From positions 3,537,001 through 3,601,000 of the forward strand of contig NZ_CP048209.1 in the NCBI RefSeq assembly GCF_010119935.1: a stretch of 64,000 nucleotides of DNA, given 5' to 3'. Shown here one piece after another: positions 25,629 through 34,155 of this stretch. The position numbers were made by a program, and so were the translations under genes. The notes below the pieces were generated by a model. It saw nothing but the letters and a program-made list of their open reading frames with translations. It did not search any database and was not told the DNA's origin. The stretch is from Paenibacillus lycopersici. GTDB taxonomy: Bacteria; Bacillota; Bacilli; Paenibacillales; Paenibacillaceae. The number at the start of each line of letters is the position of its first letter. The stretch's first letter is position 1.

Positions 25629-26104
25629 ATTATGGAAGGCACGCGGCCATCATTTCACTCCGCTTTCGCTGCGTTTCGATCATTGCCACGCCAGGCAGAT
25701 CACAGCAGCCTGCTGATAATCCTAAGGCACAGTACAAAAGCAAAGGAAAATGCGGCCGGTGGCCGCGCGAGAGATGCCGGCGCGGGCGGGCCGCATATGC
25801 CGCCTTTCAAGCTCATTCGGGGCTGTAACGAAGCCGTCATCGCAGCCAAACGCATCGAACCTGGTCGTGCAATGGCGGCTTTTCTCGTTCGAGAACACCG
25901 GCCCTCCGGGCAAATCCTTGCACGGCCAGAACCGGATGCGGTGAACCTGGCTTCGACGGCTTCGTTATACGAATGATTGGCTCCTTGAAAACTACATAAG
26001 AAGCTACTCGCGAGGGCGGCTTATGCCGCGATCCAGAACGTATTGAATGATCGGTTCATGCCTATGCCGGAATGGCCCGAAGACGTGCTGGGGCGCTCGA
26101 GTTA
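25629..26104. other. Decayed or non-coding stretch
   Basis: No intact gene is seen in these 476 bases. Short open pieces in different frames (for example one ending VLNDRFMPMPEWPEDVLGRSSY at about 26108) look like eroded coding sequence, consistent with the neighbouring pseudogenes, but I cannot assign a family. Confidence 0.45.
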
Positions 26105-26133
26105 TTGACAGAATATTGCGCTTATTTTATAGT
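26105..26133 (+). promoter_or_regulatory. Consensus sigma-A promoter of the T-box unit
   Basis: TTGACA (26105-26110), 17-base spacer, TATAGT (26128-26133): near-perfect. Transcription should start close to 26140, just before the T-box leader. Confidence 0.88.
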
Positions 26134-26139
26134 GAACGT

Positions 26140-26401
26140 AATGAACAATGACCAAATGCGATGAAGAGGACAAGTAGGTCGGAAACGCCATTCAGAGAAC
26201 TGCCGGTCGGTGCGAGGCAGCGGATATCCGAATCCAAAAATCACCTCGGAGCTGGCCCCCGAATCAGAGTAGACGGGCCCGGGATTCTACCGTTACACAG
26301 AAGCATCGTTGTTGGACGATGGCTAAGAGGGCGTTTGATGCAAACGCCAATCAGGGTGGTAACGCGGAGCAGCTCCGTCCCTATCGGGACGGAGTTTTTT
26401 T
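26140..26401 (+). ncRNA. T-box riboswitch leader
   Basis: A tRNA-sensing leader of about 260 bases. The Stem I start GATGAAGAGGACAAGTA (about 26160) carries the AGUA loop-E strand. CAGAGAA and the GGTCGGTGCGA apical loop element follow, then CACCTCGGAG at the foot of Stem I. The T-box itself is AGGGTGGTAACGCGG (26353-26367), differing from the usual GGTACCGCG by one base. Its UGGU bulge would pair with a tRNA discriminator A. The specifier is not certain; AUC (Ile) in GATATCCGAA is my best candidate. It ends in a terminator hairpin and controls the acetyltransferase gene. Confidence 0.88.
26373..26401 (+). terminator. T-box conditional terminator
   Basis: CTCCGTCCC (26373-26381) and GGGACGGAG (26386-26394) pair perfectly around TATC and are followed by seven T. 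The 5' arm overlaps sequence downstream of the T-box element, as needed for an alternative antiterminator. Confidence 0.9.
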
Positions 26402-26441
26402 GCGTCTTCATCATCTACGATTAAATTGGAGAAAGGGTGAT

Positions 26442-27347
26442 ATGTCCATGCAATTCAAGCTGTATACGGATGTGCATGCGTTTTACGACGCTACCTATGA
26501 TGTGCTGATGCGTCATGAAGCGCAAAATTTGATTCCTCTCGGCAATATTATCATCGGGCATGAAGGAAGAGACAAAACAGACTGGCGTGATCCTGTCAAT
26601 TGGCTTATGGCAACGGTTTCGGATGCCGAGGGCATACGATTGACCGCCATAATGACACCGCCGCACAATATTACGCTGTATGCAACGGATAATAGCATTA
26701 ACCCGGAAGCCGTAAACTGTCTGATCGAGGAGCTGCTAGACCGTGAAATTCCAGGCGTGCTAAGCGAAAAAAACTTGGCGGAGTATTTCGCCAAAGCCTA
26801 CGCCTTGCGCAAGGGAATAACGTTCAAAACAACCATGAACCAACGTATATATGAGCTTACGGCAGTAAACCCGGACATTCAGCAGGCCGGTAGCGTTCGA
26901 TTGCTGGATGAAAAGGATATTCACTTTTTCCCGTACTGGGCCGAAGCATTCTATGCTGCGGCAAGTTATGGCAGAACGGAAATGGCCATCCCGCAAGATG
27001 CTGAGCCGTACCTCTACCGGATCGCATCGAAAAAACTGTATATTTTAGAGGTTGACGGGAGACCCGTTTCTATGGCGGGATATACGAGAGTCATGCAGAC
27101 GGCTGTTGGCGTGGCGTTCGTATATACCCCTCCTTACGAGCGCGGAAAGGGTTACGCGACATCCATTGTGGCGCAAATCAGCCAACTTGCATTGGATAAA
27201 GGATTTACGAAGTGCGTCTTGTATACGGACTTGGCAAATCCCACATCGAACAGCATCTATCAAAAGATCGGCTATACTCCCATTTGCGATTCGCTCCAGT
27301 TAAAATTCGACCGGCAGCATGATGCGGACAGAACTTCTGTTACTTGA
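26442..27347 (+). CDS. GNAT-family acetyltransferase under T-box control
   Basis: A 301-residue protein with an N-terminal domain of about 140 residues of unknown role (the layout seen in several Bacillus two-domain GNAT proteins) and a C-terminal GNAT domain (about 145-290). The acetyl-CoA loop is VYTPPYERGKGYATSIV and the late motif is DLANPTSNSIYQKIGY. AAAGGGTGA precedes ATG 26442. It is a single-gene unit bounded by the T-box leader and a strong terminator. The base composition is more AT-rich than in the neighbours. Regulation by an uncharged tRNA suggests the substrate is an amino acid, aminoacyl compound or a toxic amino-acid analogue. Confidence 0.88.
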   Translation: MSMQFKLYTDVHAFYDATYDVLMRHEAQNLIPLGNIIIGHEGRDKTDWRDPVNWLMATVSDAEGIRLTAIMTPPHNITLYATDNSINPEAVNCLIEELLDREIPGVLSEKNLAEYFAKAYALRKGITFKTTMNQRIYELTAVNPDIQQAGSVRLLDEKDIHFFPYWAEAFYAAASYGRTEMAIPQDAEPYLYRIASKKLYILEVDGRPVSMAGYTRVMQTAVGVAFVYTPPYERGKGYATSIVAQISQLALDKGFTKCVLYTDLANPTSNSIYQKIGYTPICDSLQLKFDRQHDADRTSVT

Positions 27348-27375
27348 GAAAACAAGAACATAATGCAATAAAGAT

Positions 27376-27412
27376 ACGGCGGCGCGTTAGGGTAAAGCGC
27401 CGCCGTTTTTTC
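27376..27412 (+). terminator. Terminator after the acetyltransferase gene
   Basis: ACGGCGGCGC (27376-27385) and GCGCCGCCGT (27397-27406), a perfect 10-bp stem with 11-base loop and T6. Confidence 0.93.
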
Positions 27413-27503
27413 GTGAACCGATACATTGCGGAGTCCGCAGGCATTATTTTTCTATTTTAAATACGAAGATCAAAATAATACAAGATTTCGCTAAACGATC
27501 CGA

Positions 27504-27567
27504 TATAATAAGATTCATGAAAACGCTTTTATGGCGGACGATCGTTCGGTGTCGAAACGTTTTCGCA
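27504..27567 (+). promoter_or_regulatory. Promoter region with two LacI/CcpA-type operators
   Basis: A TATAAT -10 box (27504-27509; the -35 is weak) is followed by TGAAAACGCTTTTATG (27518-27533), close to a catabolite-response element, and TCGAAACGTTTTCGCA (27552-27567), a LacI-type operator with an AAACGTTT core. Both lie in the leader of the sugar-binding protein, where a bound repressor would block transcription. Confidence 0.6.
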
Positions 27568-27621
27568 CATACATCTTTTTTACGAATCGAAACACCTTGT
27601 AAGAGAAAAGGGAGGATTCAC

Positions 27622-28989
27622 ATGAAAAAGTGGGCAGGCATTACCTTGACGGCCGCGCTGACGGTCGGCGTTCTTGCCGGTTGTTCCAACGGTTCGGACA
27701 GCGGAGGGAGCAAGGATACCTCCGGAAACGGCGCTTCCGGAAACAATTCGTCCGGCAAATCAACGCCGGGCAAAACGACCACGATCGACTTCTGGCAGCT
27801 GGACGGCACGGGAACGCAGGACTTCTACGTGACGCTGATCAAACAATTCGAGAAGGACCATCCGGATATTAAAGTCAAAATGGCGAATATTCCGGAAGAC
27901 GGCTTCTTCGAAAAGCTGAACGCGGCCTTCGCGGCAGGCAAAGGGCCGGACTTGTGGGGCGGCTGGTATTCCCCGGATGAGTTCGAGCGCGGCTATATCG
28001 CGCCGCTCGACGAATTCATCGCTCGCGACCAATACGATATGGACAAGTATTTCCAGCCGGCCACGGCGCTTCGCCTGAAAGGCGCGGACGGCCATTATTA
28101 CGGTCTTCCGCGGGATATGTCGAACGCGGTCATCTACTACAACAAGGATCTGTTCGATAAATACGGCGTGCCGTACCCGACGTCGGATTGGACGCTCGAC
28201 GATTTCCATGAAGCCGCCAAGAAACTGACGCATCCGGACGACGGCATTTACGGCACGGACCTGTTCGCGAGCGACTTCAACGCGATTACGGGCAACCCGA
28301 TCATCTGGAACATGGGCGGGGACGTGGCAAGCGACGACGGCAAGAAGGTCAAAGGCTACGTCGATTCTCCCGAGATGATCAAGCTGTTCCAATACGCGCA
28401 AACGCTGTCCAAAGAAGGCGTCAACGCGCCGTCCTCGGTCATGCAGACCGCGGGCGACCAAGGTCCGTTCTCCGGCGGCAAAATCGGCATGTCCCTCGGC
28501 TTCCTGTGGGGCTATAACGATATTAAGAAAGCAGGCTTCAAGGCAGGTGCCGTCGGGTTCCCGAAAGACGCCGGCAGCGCTAATAATTTCGCCTGGACCG
28601 AAGAAGTCAGCTGGTACATGAACAACAAGAGCGAGAAGAAGGACGCGGCATGGGCGTTCATGAAGTATTTGTCCAGTCCGGAAGTCGGCAAGCAGGCGAT
28701 CGATACGAATTTCATGTGGGGACCGCCGATGCCGAGCGTATGGGAGGAGAAGGGGCTGGAGCAGGACGAGCTGCTCAAGGTATTCCTCGAGCAGGCGAAG
28801 CTGACGACGAAGGCGCCTTCTTACGACCGCAACCGGACATGGAACGAGGTCGGCTCGATGTTCACGCAGGCCTACACCGACGTCGTAAATCCGGTAGACG
28901 GCAAAACCTACAAGGATCCCGCCGAAGTGCTGCCTAAGGTGGCGGACGAGATGCAGGCCAAGATCGACGAGCTGCTCTCGCAGCAATAA
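27622..28989 (+). CDS. Sugar ABC transporter substrate-binding lipoprotein
   Basis: A 455-residue family-1 extracellular solute-binding protein (UgpB/MalE class). It has a lipoprotein signal with lipobox VLAGC (about residue 21) and a Ser/Gly-rich linker. The mature domain starts TTIDFWQLDGTGTQDFY and contains PDLWGGWYSPDEF and YNKDLFDKYGVPYP. GGGAGG lies before ATG 27622. Its own terminator separates it from the AraC gene, while the matching permeases are at 30960-32737. The ligand is likely an oligosaccharide or polyol for the enzymes downstream. Confidence 0.92.
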   Translation: MKKWAGITLTAALTVGVLAGCSNGSDSGGSKDTSGNGASGNNSSGKSTPGKTTTIDFWQLDGTGTQDFYVTLIKQFEKDHPDIKVKMANIPEDGFFEKLNAAFAAGKGPDLWGGWYSPDEFERGYIAPLDEFIARDQYDMDKYFQPATALRLKGADGHYYGLPRDMSNAVIYYNKDLFDKYGVPYPTSDWTLDDFHEAAKKLTHPDDGIYGTDLFASDFNAITGNPIIWNMGGDVASDDGKKVKGYVDSPEMIKLFQYAQTLSKEGVNAPSSVMQTAGDQGPFSGGKIGMSLGFLWGYNDIKKAGFKAGAVGFPKDAGSANNFAWTEEVSWYMNNKSEKKDAAWAFMKYLSSPEVGKQAIDTNFMWGPPMPSVWEEKGLEQDELLKVFLEQAKLTTKAPSYDRNRTWNEVGSMFTQAYTDVVNPVDGKTYKDPAEVLPKVADEMQAKIDELLSQQ

Positions 28990-29018
28990 GCTTGCCGCGC
29001 GTAGTCATAACGTTTCCG

Positions 29019-29056
29019 CCCTGTGCGCCTAAATCCGGCGCACGGGGTTTGTTTTC
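29019..29056 (+). terminator. Terminator after the sugar-binding protein
   Basis: CCCTGTGCGCC (29019-29029) pairs with GGCGCACGGGG (29037-29047) with one G-T pair, followed by TTTGTTTT. Read-through could give lower expression of the downstream regulator. Confidence 0.85.
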
Positions 29057-29080
29057 CTAACTGAACAGGGATGTGATCGC

Positions 29081-30007
29081 ATGGTAAAACTGCTTGAGAA
29101 AAACCTGCTGGACCCGGAGACGGACATTCATTACGCCTATCACAAATCGATCTCGAATATTACCGACATGCACGACCATGACTTCTACGAGCTCTTCCTG
29201 GTGACCAAAGGCTCCGTCTTGCATCTGATCAACGGCAAGAAAGAGCTGCTCGAAGCGGGTACATTGTGCTTCGTCAGGCCTTCCGACGTGCATTGCTACG
29301 CCGGGGACGGCAACCGTCCGGTCGAGCTGTTGAACCTCGCGTTCTCGCCCCGAATGGCAGAAGCCATGTTCGGCTACCTGGGCGACGGCTTGGACGCGGA
29401 AGGGCTGCTGAGCAGCCCGATGCCGCCCGTCAAGCAGATCGGAACCTATCAGACGGACATCATCCGGGATAAGCTGCATGAAATCACGGTGCTTCCGGGC
29501 ATGCAGAAGAAGCAGATCCGCTCGGAGATCCGGGTGTTTACGGCAGATATCTTCATGAGCTGCTTCTCCGATCGTCCGGAGGCCGCCGCAACGCTTACCG
29601 TACCCGATTGGCTGGTCGACCTGGCGAACGAAATGCGCATCAAGGAAAACTTCGCGGAAGGCCTGCCGCGGCTGTACGAGCTGTCCGGGAAAAGCCCGGA
29701 GCATCTGACCCGGGTCGTCAAGAAGTGCTTCGGCAAAACGCCGACGGAATGGATCAACGAAATTCGGCTGCAGTACGCGGCCAACCTGCTCGTGCAGACC
29801 GACGACGCCATCGTCTCGATTTGCATGGAAGCCGGCTACGAGAATTTGAGTCACTTCTATCACTTGTTCAAAGAACGATTCGACAGCACGCCGGCCAAAT
29901 TCAGGAAGGGCAACCGCAAAGTGGCGATACCCGCATCGAAACAAGCGGGGCCGTCCGTGTACGAGCTGATGGAATATCAAAATAGAACAAAGGCGCGTAC
30001 CGTCTGA
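29081..30007 (+). CDS. AraC-family transcriptional regulator
   Basis: A 308-residue regulator with an N-terminal cupin-like ligand domain (MHDHDFYELFLVTKGS, about residues 27-42) and a C-terminal double helix-turn-helix (about 185-290: NFAEGLPRLYELSGKSPEHLTR, then CMEAGYENLSHFYHLFKERF, here given in outline). Its location between the sugar-binding protein and the catabolic operon makes it the likely activator of that system, probably acting together with the LacI regulator encoded at 41382. It starts at ATG 29081. Confidence 0.87.
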   Translation: MVKLLEKNLLDPETDIHYAYHKSISNITDMHDHDFYELFLVTKGSVLHLINGKKELLEAGTLCFVRPSDVHCYAGDGNRPVELLNLAFSPRMAEAMFGYLGDGLDAEGLLSSPMPPVKQIGTYQTDIIRDKLHEITVLPGMQKKQIRSEIRVFTADIFMSCFSDRPEAAATLTVPDWLVDLANEMRIKENFAEGLPRLYELSGKSPEHLTRVVKKCFGKTPTEWINEIRLQYAANLLVQTDDAIVSICMEAGYENLSHFYHLFKERFDSTPAKFRKGNRKVAIPASKQAGPSVYELMEYQNRTKARTV

Positions 30008-30033
30008 AACAAGAACGGCGGCGAATCGTTCCC

Positions 30034-30069
30034 TATAATGAAGATAGCAGGAGTCAAAACGATTTTACA
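30034..30069 (+). promoter_or_regulatory. Possible promoter and operator before the PhyH gene
   Basis: TATAAT (30034-30039) lacks a clear -35, suggesting activator dependence. TCAAAACGATTTTACA (30054-30069), an AAAACG-N-TTTT palindrome like those at 27518 and 27552, follows 14 bases later. Confidence 0.45.
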
Positions 30070-30100
30070 CACGTTCACGCACGAAGGGAGACGGTCCGCG

Positions 30101-30835
30101 ATGTCCAAATTGACTGCAGAAGAAGTAACGTTTTATCGCGAGCAAGGTTATCACTTATACAAGAAGCCGGTATTCTCGGCCGAGAAAATGGCGAGGCTGA
30201 CGGCAATCTTCGAAGAGCAGCTGGCCGAGAAGGGCGCCAAGCTGTCCGACGAGCTCGACACGCCGCATTTCCGCGATCCGCGCCTGCTGGAGTTTCTGCT
30301 GGCCGACGAAGTGCTTGACCTGGTCGAGCCGCTGATCGGTCCCGACATCATTCTCTGGTCCAGCCACTTCATCTGCAAGGATCCGTTCACGGGGCGCCAG
30401 ACGCCTTGGCACGAGGATTCCGCGTATTGGAACGGACGCTTCGACAAGTACGACAACATCGTCACCGTCTGGCTTGCGATCGATCGCAGCAACAAGGAGA
30501 ACGGCTGCATGCGAGTCATTCCGGGCACGCATCATAACGGCTTCTCCGAATACGAATCGGTCGACATGGCGATCAACACGTTCCACGCGACGATCAAGAA
30601 CCTCGACGAATCGGCGGCGGTCTACTTCGAGCTCGAGCCCGGCGAATGCTCGCTGCACGATTCCCGCATCATCCACGGCGCGACGGCGAATACGAGCCCG
30701 CACCGCCGGTGCGGCTACACGATGAGATTCTTGTCGGCCGATACGAAGGTCGTGCCGGAGAAGAACGAGAACTGGCAGATCTTCCTGGCGCGCGGACAAG
30801 ACCGCGCCGGCAATCAATACGTGAACGTCGAGTAA
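30101..30835 (+). CDS. Phytanoyl-CoA dioxygenase family (PhyH) protein
   Basis: A 244-residue Fe(II)/2-oxoglutarate-dependent dioxygenase of the PhyH family. The iron triad is visible as His-x-Asp in TPWHEDSAYW and a distal His in SRIIHGATANTS, and a following Arg (HRRCGYTMRF) should bind 2-oxoglutarate. Bacterial members hydroxylate varied small molecules. Here it probably oxidises a modified sugar or amine substrate before the dehydrogenases. AAGGGAGAC precedes ATG 30101. The gene leads the permease/catabolic run. Confidence 0.85.
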   Translation: MSKLTAEEVTFYREQGYHLYKKPVFSAEKMARLTAIFEEQLAEKGAKLSDELDTPHFRDPRLLEFLLADEVLDLVEPLIGPDIILWSSHFICKDPFTGRQTPWHEDSAYWNGRFDKYDNIVTVWLAIDRSNKENGCMRVIPGTHHNGFSEYESVDMAINTFHATIKNLDESAAVYFELEPGECSLHDSRIIHGATANTSPHRRCGYTMRFLSADTKVVPEKNENWQIFLARGQDRAGNQYVNVE

Positions 30836-30904
30836 AGCCTTCGTTGACAACGCTTTACCGGAAGGGCGCCACGTCCTTCCCTTTGCGGTTTCGCATGTCC
30901 GTTT

Positions 30905-30920
30905 GCGTAAACGTTTTGAC
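30905..30920. promoter_or_regulatory. LacI-type operator before the permease genes
   Basis: GCGTAAACGTTTTGAC has the AAACGTTT core found at 27552 and 42455. It lies 40 bases before the permease ATG and overlaps a TTGACA (30916-30921) with no good -10. Confidence 0.5.
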
Positions 30921-30959
30921 AATTCTGATCACAATTCATTCAAGGAACGGGGGCCCGTC

Positions 30960-31904
30960 ATGGCCAAATCGATTATGAGCAAGGCCGAACGCAGGGAGGA
31001 AAGACTCGGTTTTCTGTTCATCTCCCCTTGGCTGATCGGATTAGTCATCTTCGCGGTATTCCCAATCGCCGCGTCGCTGATCATCAGCTTCATGAAGTGG
31101 GATATTTACCAGTCGCCGTCCTGGGTAGGTTTGGATAACTTCAAGCATCTGTTTCACGACAAGCTGTTCTACAAATCGCTGCGCGTCACGCTTGTCTACA
31201 GCGCCTTCGCGATTCCGCTCGGCTTGATATTCGGTCTGGCCCTGTCGCTGATGCTCAATCTGAATATTCGCGGCATCAATACGTACCGGACGCTGTTTTA
31301 CCTGCCGTCGGTCATCTCGGGCGTGGCCATCGCCATGGTTTGGAAATGGATCTTCAATAGCGATTACGGCCTGCTCAATTACCTGCTCTCGCTCATCGGC
31401 ATCCACGGCCCGAAATGGCTAGAGGATCCGAACTGGATTCTAACGACTTACATCATCATGAGTCTGTGGAGCATCGGAGGGAGCGCCATCATCTTCCTGG
31501 GCGGCTTGCAGAACATTCCGGGCCATCTCTACGAGGCGGCCAAAATCGACGGCGCCCGGCTCTTGCAGCGGTTCTCCCGGATTACGCTCCCCTTGCTGAC
31601 GCCAACGCTGTTCTTCCAGCTTCTCATGGGCATCATCGGTTCGTTCCAGGTGTTCACGTCCGCGTTCATCATGAACGGACGAGGCGGCAGCTCGAGCGGC
31701 GGCGGACCGAATAACGAAGGGCTCTTCTACATGCTGTACCTGTACCAGAAGGCGTTCAAAACCTTCGACATGGGCTACGCGTCCGCAATGGCTTGGGTCG
31801 GCGGGATCATTTCGTTCATTCTGGCGATCGTCGTCTATAAGTCGCAAGGCAAATGGGTGTTCTACGACGCCGAAGACAATAACGGAAAGGGGAAAACGGC
31901 ATGA
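30960..31904 (+). CDS. Sugar ABC transporter permease (MalF type)
   Basis: A 314-residue inner-membrane permease with six predicted helices, beginning LGFLFISPWLIGLVIFAVFP. The ATPase-contact EAA loop is YEAAKIDGARLLQRFSRITLP. A Gly/Ser-rich periplasmic stretch (about residues 240-255) precedes the last helices. It pairs with the MalG-type permease, whose ATG overlaps its stop. No ATPase is encoded beside it, so a shared MsmX-like ATPase elsewhere is expected. Confidence 0.92.
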   Translation: MAKSIMSKAERREERLGFLFISPWLIGLVIFAVFPIAASLIISFMKWDIYQSPSWVGLDNFKHLFHDKLFYKSLRVTLVYSAFAIPLGLIFGLALSLMLNLNIRGINTYRTLFYLPSVISGVAIAMVWKWIFNSDYGLLNYLLSLIGIHGPKWLEDPNWILTTYIIMSLWSIGGSAIIFLGGLQNIPGHLYEAAKIDGARLLQRFSRITLPLLTPTLFFQLLMGIIGSFQVFTSAFIMNGRGGSSSGGGPNNEGLFYMLYLYQKAFKTFDMGYASAMAWVGGIISFILAIVVYKSQGKWVFYDAEDNNGKGKTA

Positions 31905-32737
31905 CCTACCGCATTCGCAAACTCGGCGGTTCGACCCTGGCGCATCTGGTGCTGGCAGCCTTGTCGATCGTGTGCCTCATTCCGTTCCTGTGGATGATCT
32001 CCACTTCGCTGAAGACGAAAGCGGGCATGTGGGAATTTCCGCCCAAGTGGATTCCCTCCCATCCGCTCTGGCACAACTATCACGACGCGTTCACGCTCGC
32101 TCCTTTCGGCACCTACATTACGAACACGCTCACGCTTGAAATTCTGACGATCGCCGGACAAGTCATCTCGTGCACGCTCATCGCGTACGGCTTTTCCCGG
32201 TTTCGCTTCCGCGGCCGCGACGCGCTGTTCTTCCTGATGCTGGCGACGATGCTCATTCCCGAGCAGGTCTTGATGATTCCGACGTTCCTGTTCTATAGCA
32301 AGCTGGACTGGATCGATACGTACTTGCCGCTCGTCGTCCCGTCCTTCTTCGGCAACGCGTTCTACGTGTTCCTGATGCGGCAGTTCCTGCTGACCATCCC
32401 GAAGGATCTGGACGAGGCGGCCAAGATCGACGGCGCGAACGAGTTTCAAATCCTGTGGAAGGTGCTCGTGCCGATACTGCGCCCGTCGCTCACGATTATC
32501 GTCGTCTATACGTTCACCGGCGTCTATAACGATTTTCTGTCGCCGCTCATCTACCTGAATTCGCCGGAGAAGTTCACGCTCGCCATCGGTCTTGCGAACT
32601 TCGTCTCTTCCCGGTCGACGGAATGGAATCTGCTCATGGCTGCCTCCACGGTCATTCTCCTGCCGCTGCTCATCATCTATTACGTCGCGCAGAAGAACCT
32701 GATCGGCGGCATCGCCAGCTTGGGCATCAAGGGTTAA
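31901..32737 (+). CDS. Sugar ABC transporter permease (MalG type)
   Basis: A 278-residue inner-membrane permease. Helix 1 is LVLAALSIVCLIPFLWMIS, and the EAA loop is DEAAKIDGANEFQILWKVLVP. Normal length for AraQ/LacG-type permeases. It forms the channel with the preceding gene and is coupled to it by ATGA. It is followed 16 bases later by rbsD. Confidence 0.92.
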   Translation: MTYRIRKLGGSTLAHLVLAALSIVCLIPFLWMISTSLKTKAGMWEFPPKWIPSHPLWHNYHDAFTLAPFGTYITNTLTLEILTIAGQVISCTLIAYGFSRFRFRGRDALFFLMLATMLIPEQVLMIPTFLFYSKLDWIDTYLPLVVPSFFGNAFYVFLMRQFLLTIPKDLDEAAKIDGANEFQILWKVLVPILRPSLTIIVVYTFTGVYNDFLSPLIYLNSPEKFTLAIGLANFVSSRSTEWNLLMAASTVILLPLLIIYYVAQKNLIGGIASLGIKG

Positions 32738-32753
32738 GGAAGGAGGGAAGACG

Positions 32754-33158
32754 TTGAAAAAGACCGCCTTGCTCCATTCCGGGCTTTCGCAGCTGATCGC
32801 ATCGCTCGGCCATACCGACCGGATCGTCGTCGCGGACTGCGGGCTGCCGATCCCGCGGCACGTGAAGCGGATCGATCTTGCGCTCGTGCAAGGCATACCC
32901 GGCTTCGTCGACACGCTGCGCGCGATCCTAAGCGAGCTCGCCGTCGAGAGCGCCATCGTCGCCGAAGAATGGACGGCCGTCAAGGGCGCGGTGCGATCGG
33001 AGGCGCTCGAGCTGTTGGGCGACGTTCCGATAACGGCTATCCCGCATGCGGACTTGAAGCGGCTGATCGCGGAAGAAGCCGTCGCGGTCGTTCGGACGGG
33101 CGAGAACACGCCATACGCGAACGTGATCCTGCAGGCCGGCGTCGCGTTCGACATCTGA
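32754..33158 (+). CDS. rbsD: RbsD/FucU family sugar mutarotase (pyranase)
   Basis: A 134-residue RbsD-type protein, which interconverts pyranose and furanose or anomeric forms of a free sugar. The conserved His20 (SLGHTDRIVVADCGLPIP) is in place, as is the C-terminal YANVILQAGV. It starts at TTG 32754, with AAGGAGGGAAG immediately upstream; no alternative ATG fits. Its presence argues that the transported compound releases a free monosaccharide. Confidence 0.88.
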   Translation: MKKTALLHSGLSQLIASLGHTDRIVVADCGLPIPRHVKRIDLALVQGIPGFVDTLRAILSELAVESAIVAEEWTAVKGAVRSEALELLGDVPITAIPHADLKRLIAEEAVAVVRTGENTPYANVILQAGVAFDI

Positions 33159-33182
33159 TTGCGCGAAGAGGAGAGAGAAGAC

Positions 33183-34136
33183 ATGAAAGCTGCTGCTATA
33201 TTTGGACCCGGCGACGTCCGGGTCATGGACATCGCCAAGCCGTCGCCGGGTCCCGGCGAACTGCTGATCGAGGTGAAAGCGTGCGGGCTCTGCTCGTCGG
33301 AGCTCGGCATGTGGAACGATCCGAATTTCAAGACGGCGGAGCCGATCTTCTTCGGGCATGAAGTGAGCGGCATCGTCGTCGCCTTGGGCGAAGGAGCCGG
33401 GCGCTTCGCGGTCGGCGACCGGGTGACGATCTTCACCGACCGGGGCGGATACGCCGAATTCGTGTCCGTGCCGGAGGAATGGGCCATCAAGCTGGCCGAC
33501 CACGTGCCGTTCGATTGGGCGCTCGGCGAGCCGATCGGCTGCGCGATGAACGGCACGGCACGCTCCGGGATAGAAGTCGGCGACACGGTCGTGCTGATCG
33601 GCGTCGGTTTCATGGGCGGGCTGATCCTGCAAGGCGCGCGCCTTAAGGGAGCCACCCGCATTATCGCGGTCGACACCCGGCCGGAATCGATCGAGCTGGC
33701 AGGCAAGCTCGGCGCGGACGCGGTCATCGACGCGACGAAGGAAGACGCGGTCGCGCGCATTCTCGAGTTGACGGACGGCGAAGGCGCGGACGTCGTCATC
33801 GAAGCGACCGGCAAGCAGGGAGCGCTCGATACCGCGACCGAAGCGGTGCGCATCCGCGGCCGGCTCGTCATCTTCGGCTACCATCAAGGAGGCAAGCGCA
33901 TGATCGACGTGCAGGCCTGGAACTGGAAAGGACTCGACGTGATCAACGCGCACGAGCGCGACCCGCAAGCGTATTTGAAAGGCATTCGCACGGGAATGAA
34001 GCTGCTCGAATCCGGCCAATTGGCCATCGCGCCGCTGCTCTCCCATTACTACGGGCTGCAAGACATTAACGCCGCTTTCGAAGCGGCAAAGGGCAAGACG
34101 GAAGGGTTTCTGAAAGCAGTCATTACATTCGAATAG
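33183..34136 (+). CDS. Zinc-type medium-chain dehydrogenase
   Basis: A 317-residue MDR-family NAD(P)-dependent alcohol/polyol dehydrogenase. The catalytic zinc residues appear in ACGLCSSELG and FFGHEVSG, and the dinucleotide loop is GVGFMGGLILQGA. At 317 residues it is short and lacks the four-Cys structural zinc loop. ATG 33183 follows GAGGAGAGAGAAG. It lies between the mutarotase and an Idh-type oxidoreductase, so oxidation of a sugar hydroxyl is likely. Confidence 0.87.
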   Translation: MKAAAIFGPGDVRVMDIAKPSPGPGELLIEVKACGLCSSELGMWNDPNFKTAEPIFFGHEVSGIVVALGEGAGRFAVGDRVTIFTDRGGYAEFVSVPEEWAIKLADHVPFDWALGEPIGCAMNGTARSGIEVGDTVVLIGVGFMGGLILQGARLKGATRIIAVDTRPESIELAGKLGADAVIDATKEDAVARILELTDGEGADVVIEATGKQGALDTATEAVRIRGRLVIFGYHQGGKRMIDVQAWNWKGLDVINAHERDPQAYLKGIRTGMKLLESGQLAIAPLLSHYYGLQDINAAFEAAKGKTEGFLKAVITFE

Positions 34137-34155
34137 ACGAAGGGGAACGTACACG

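Noticed and set aside
25566..25976. 136-codon frame in the region after the permease stub
   Set aside because: It starts inside the permease remnant, crosses a terminator and has neither ribosome site nor recognisable domain.
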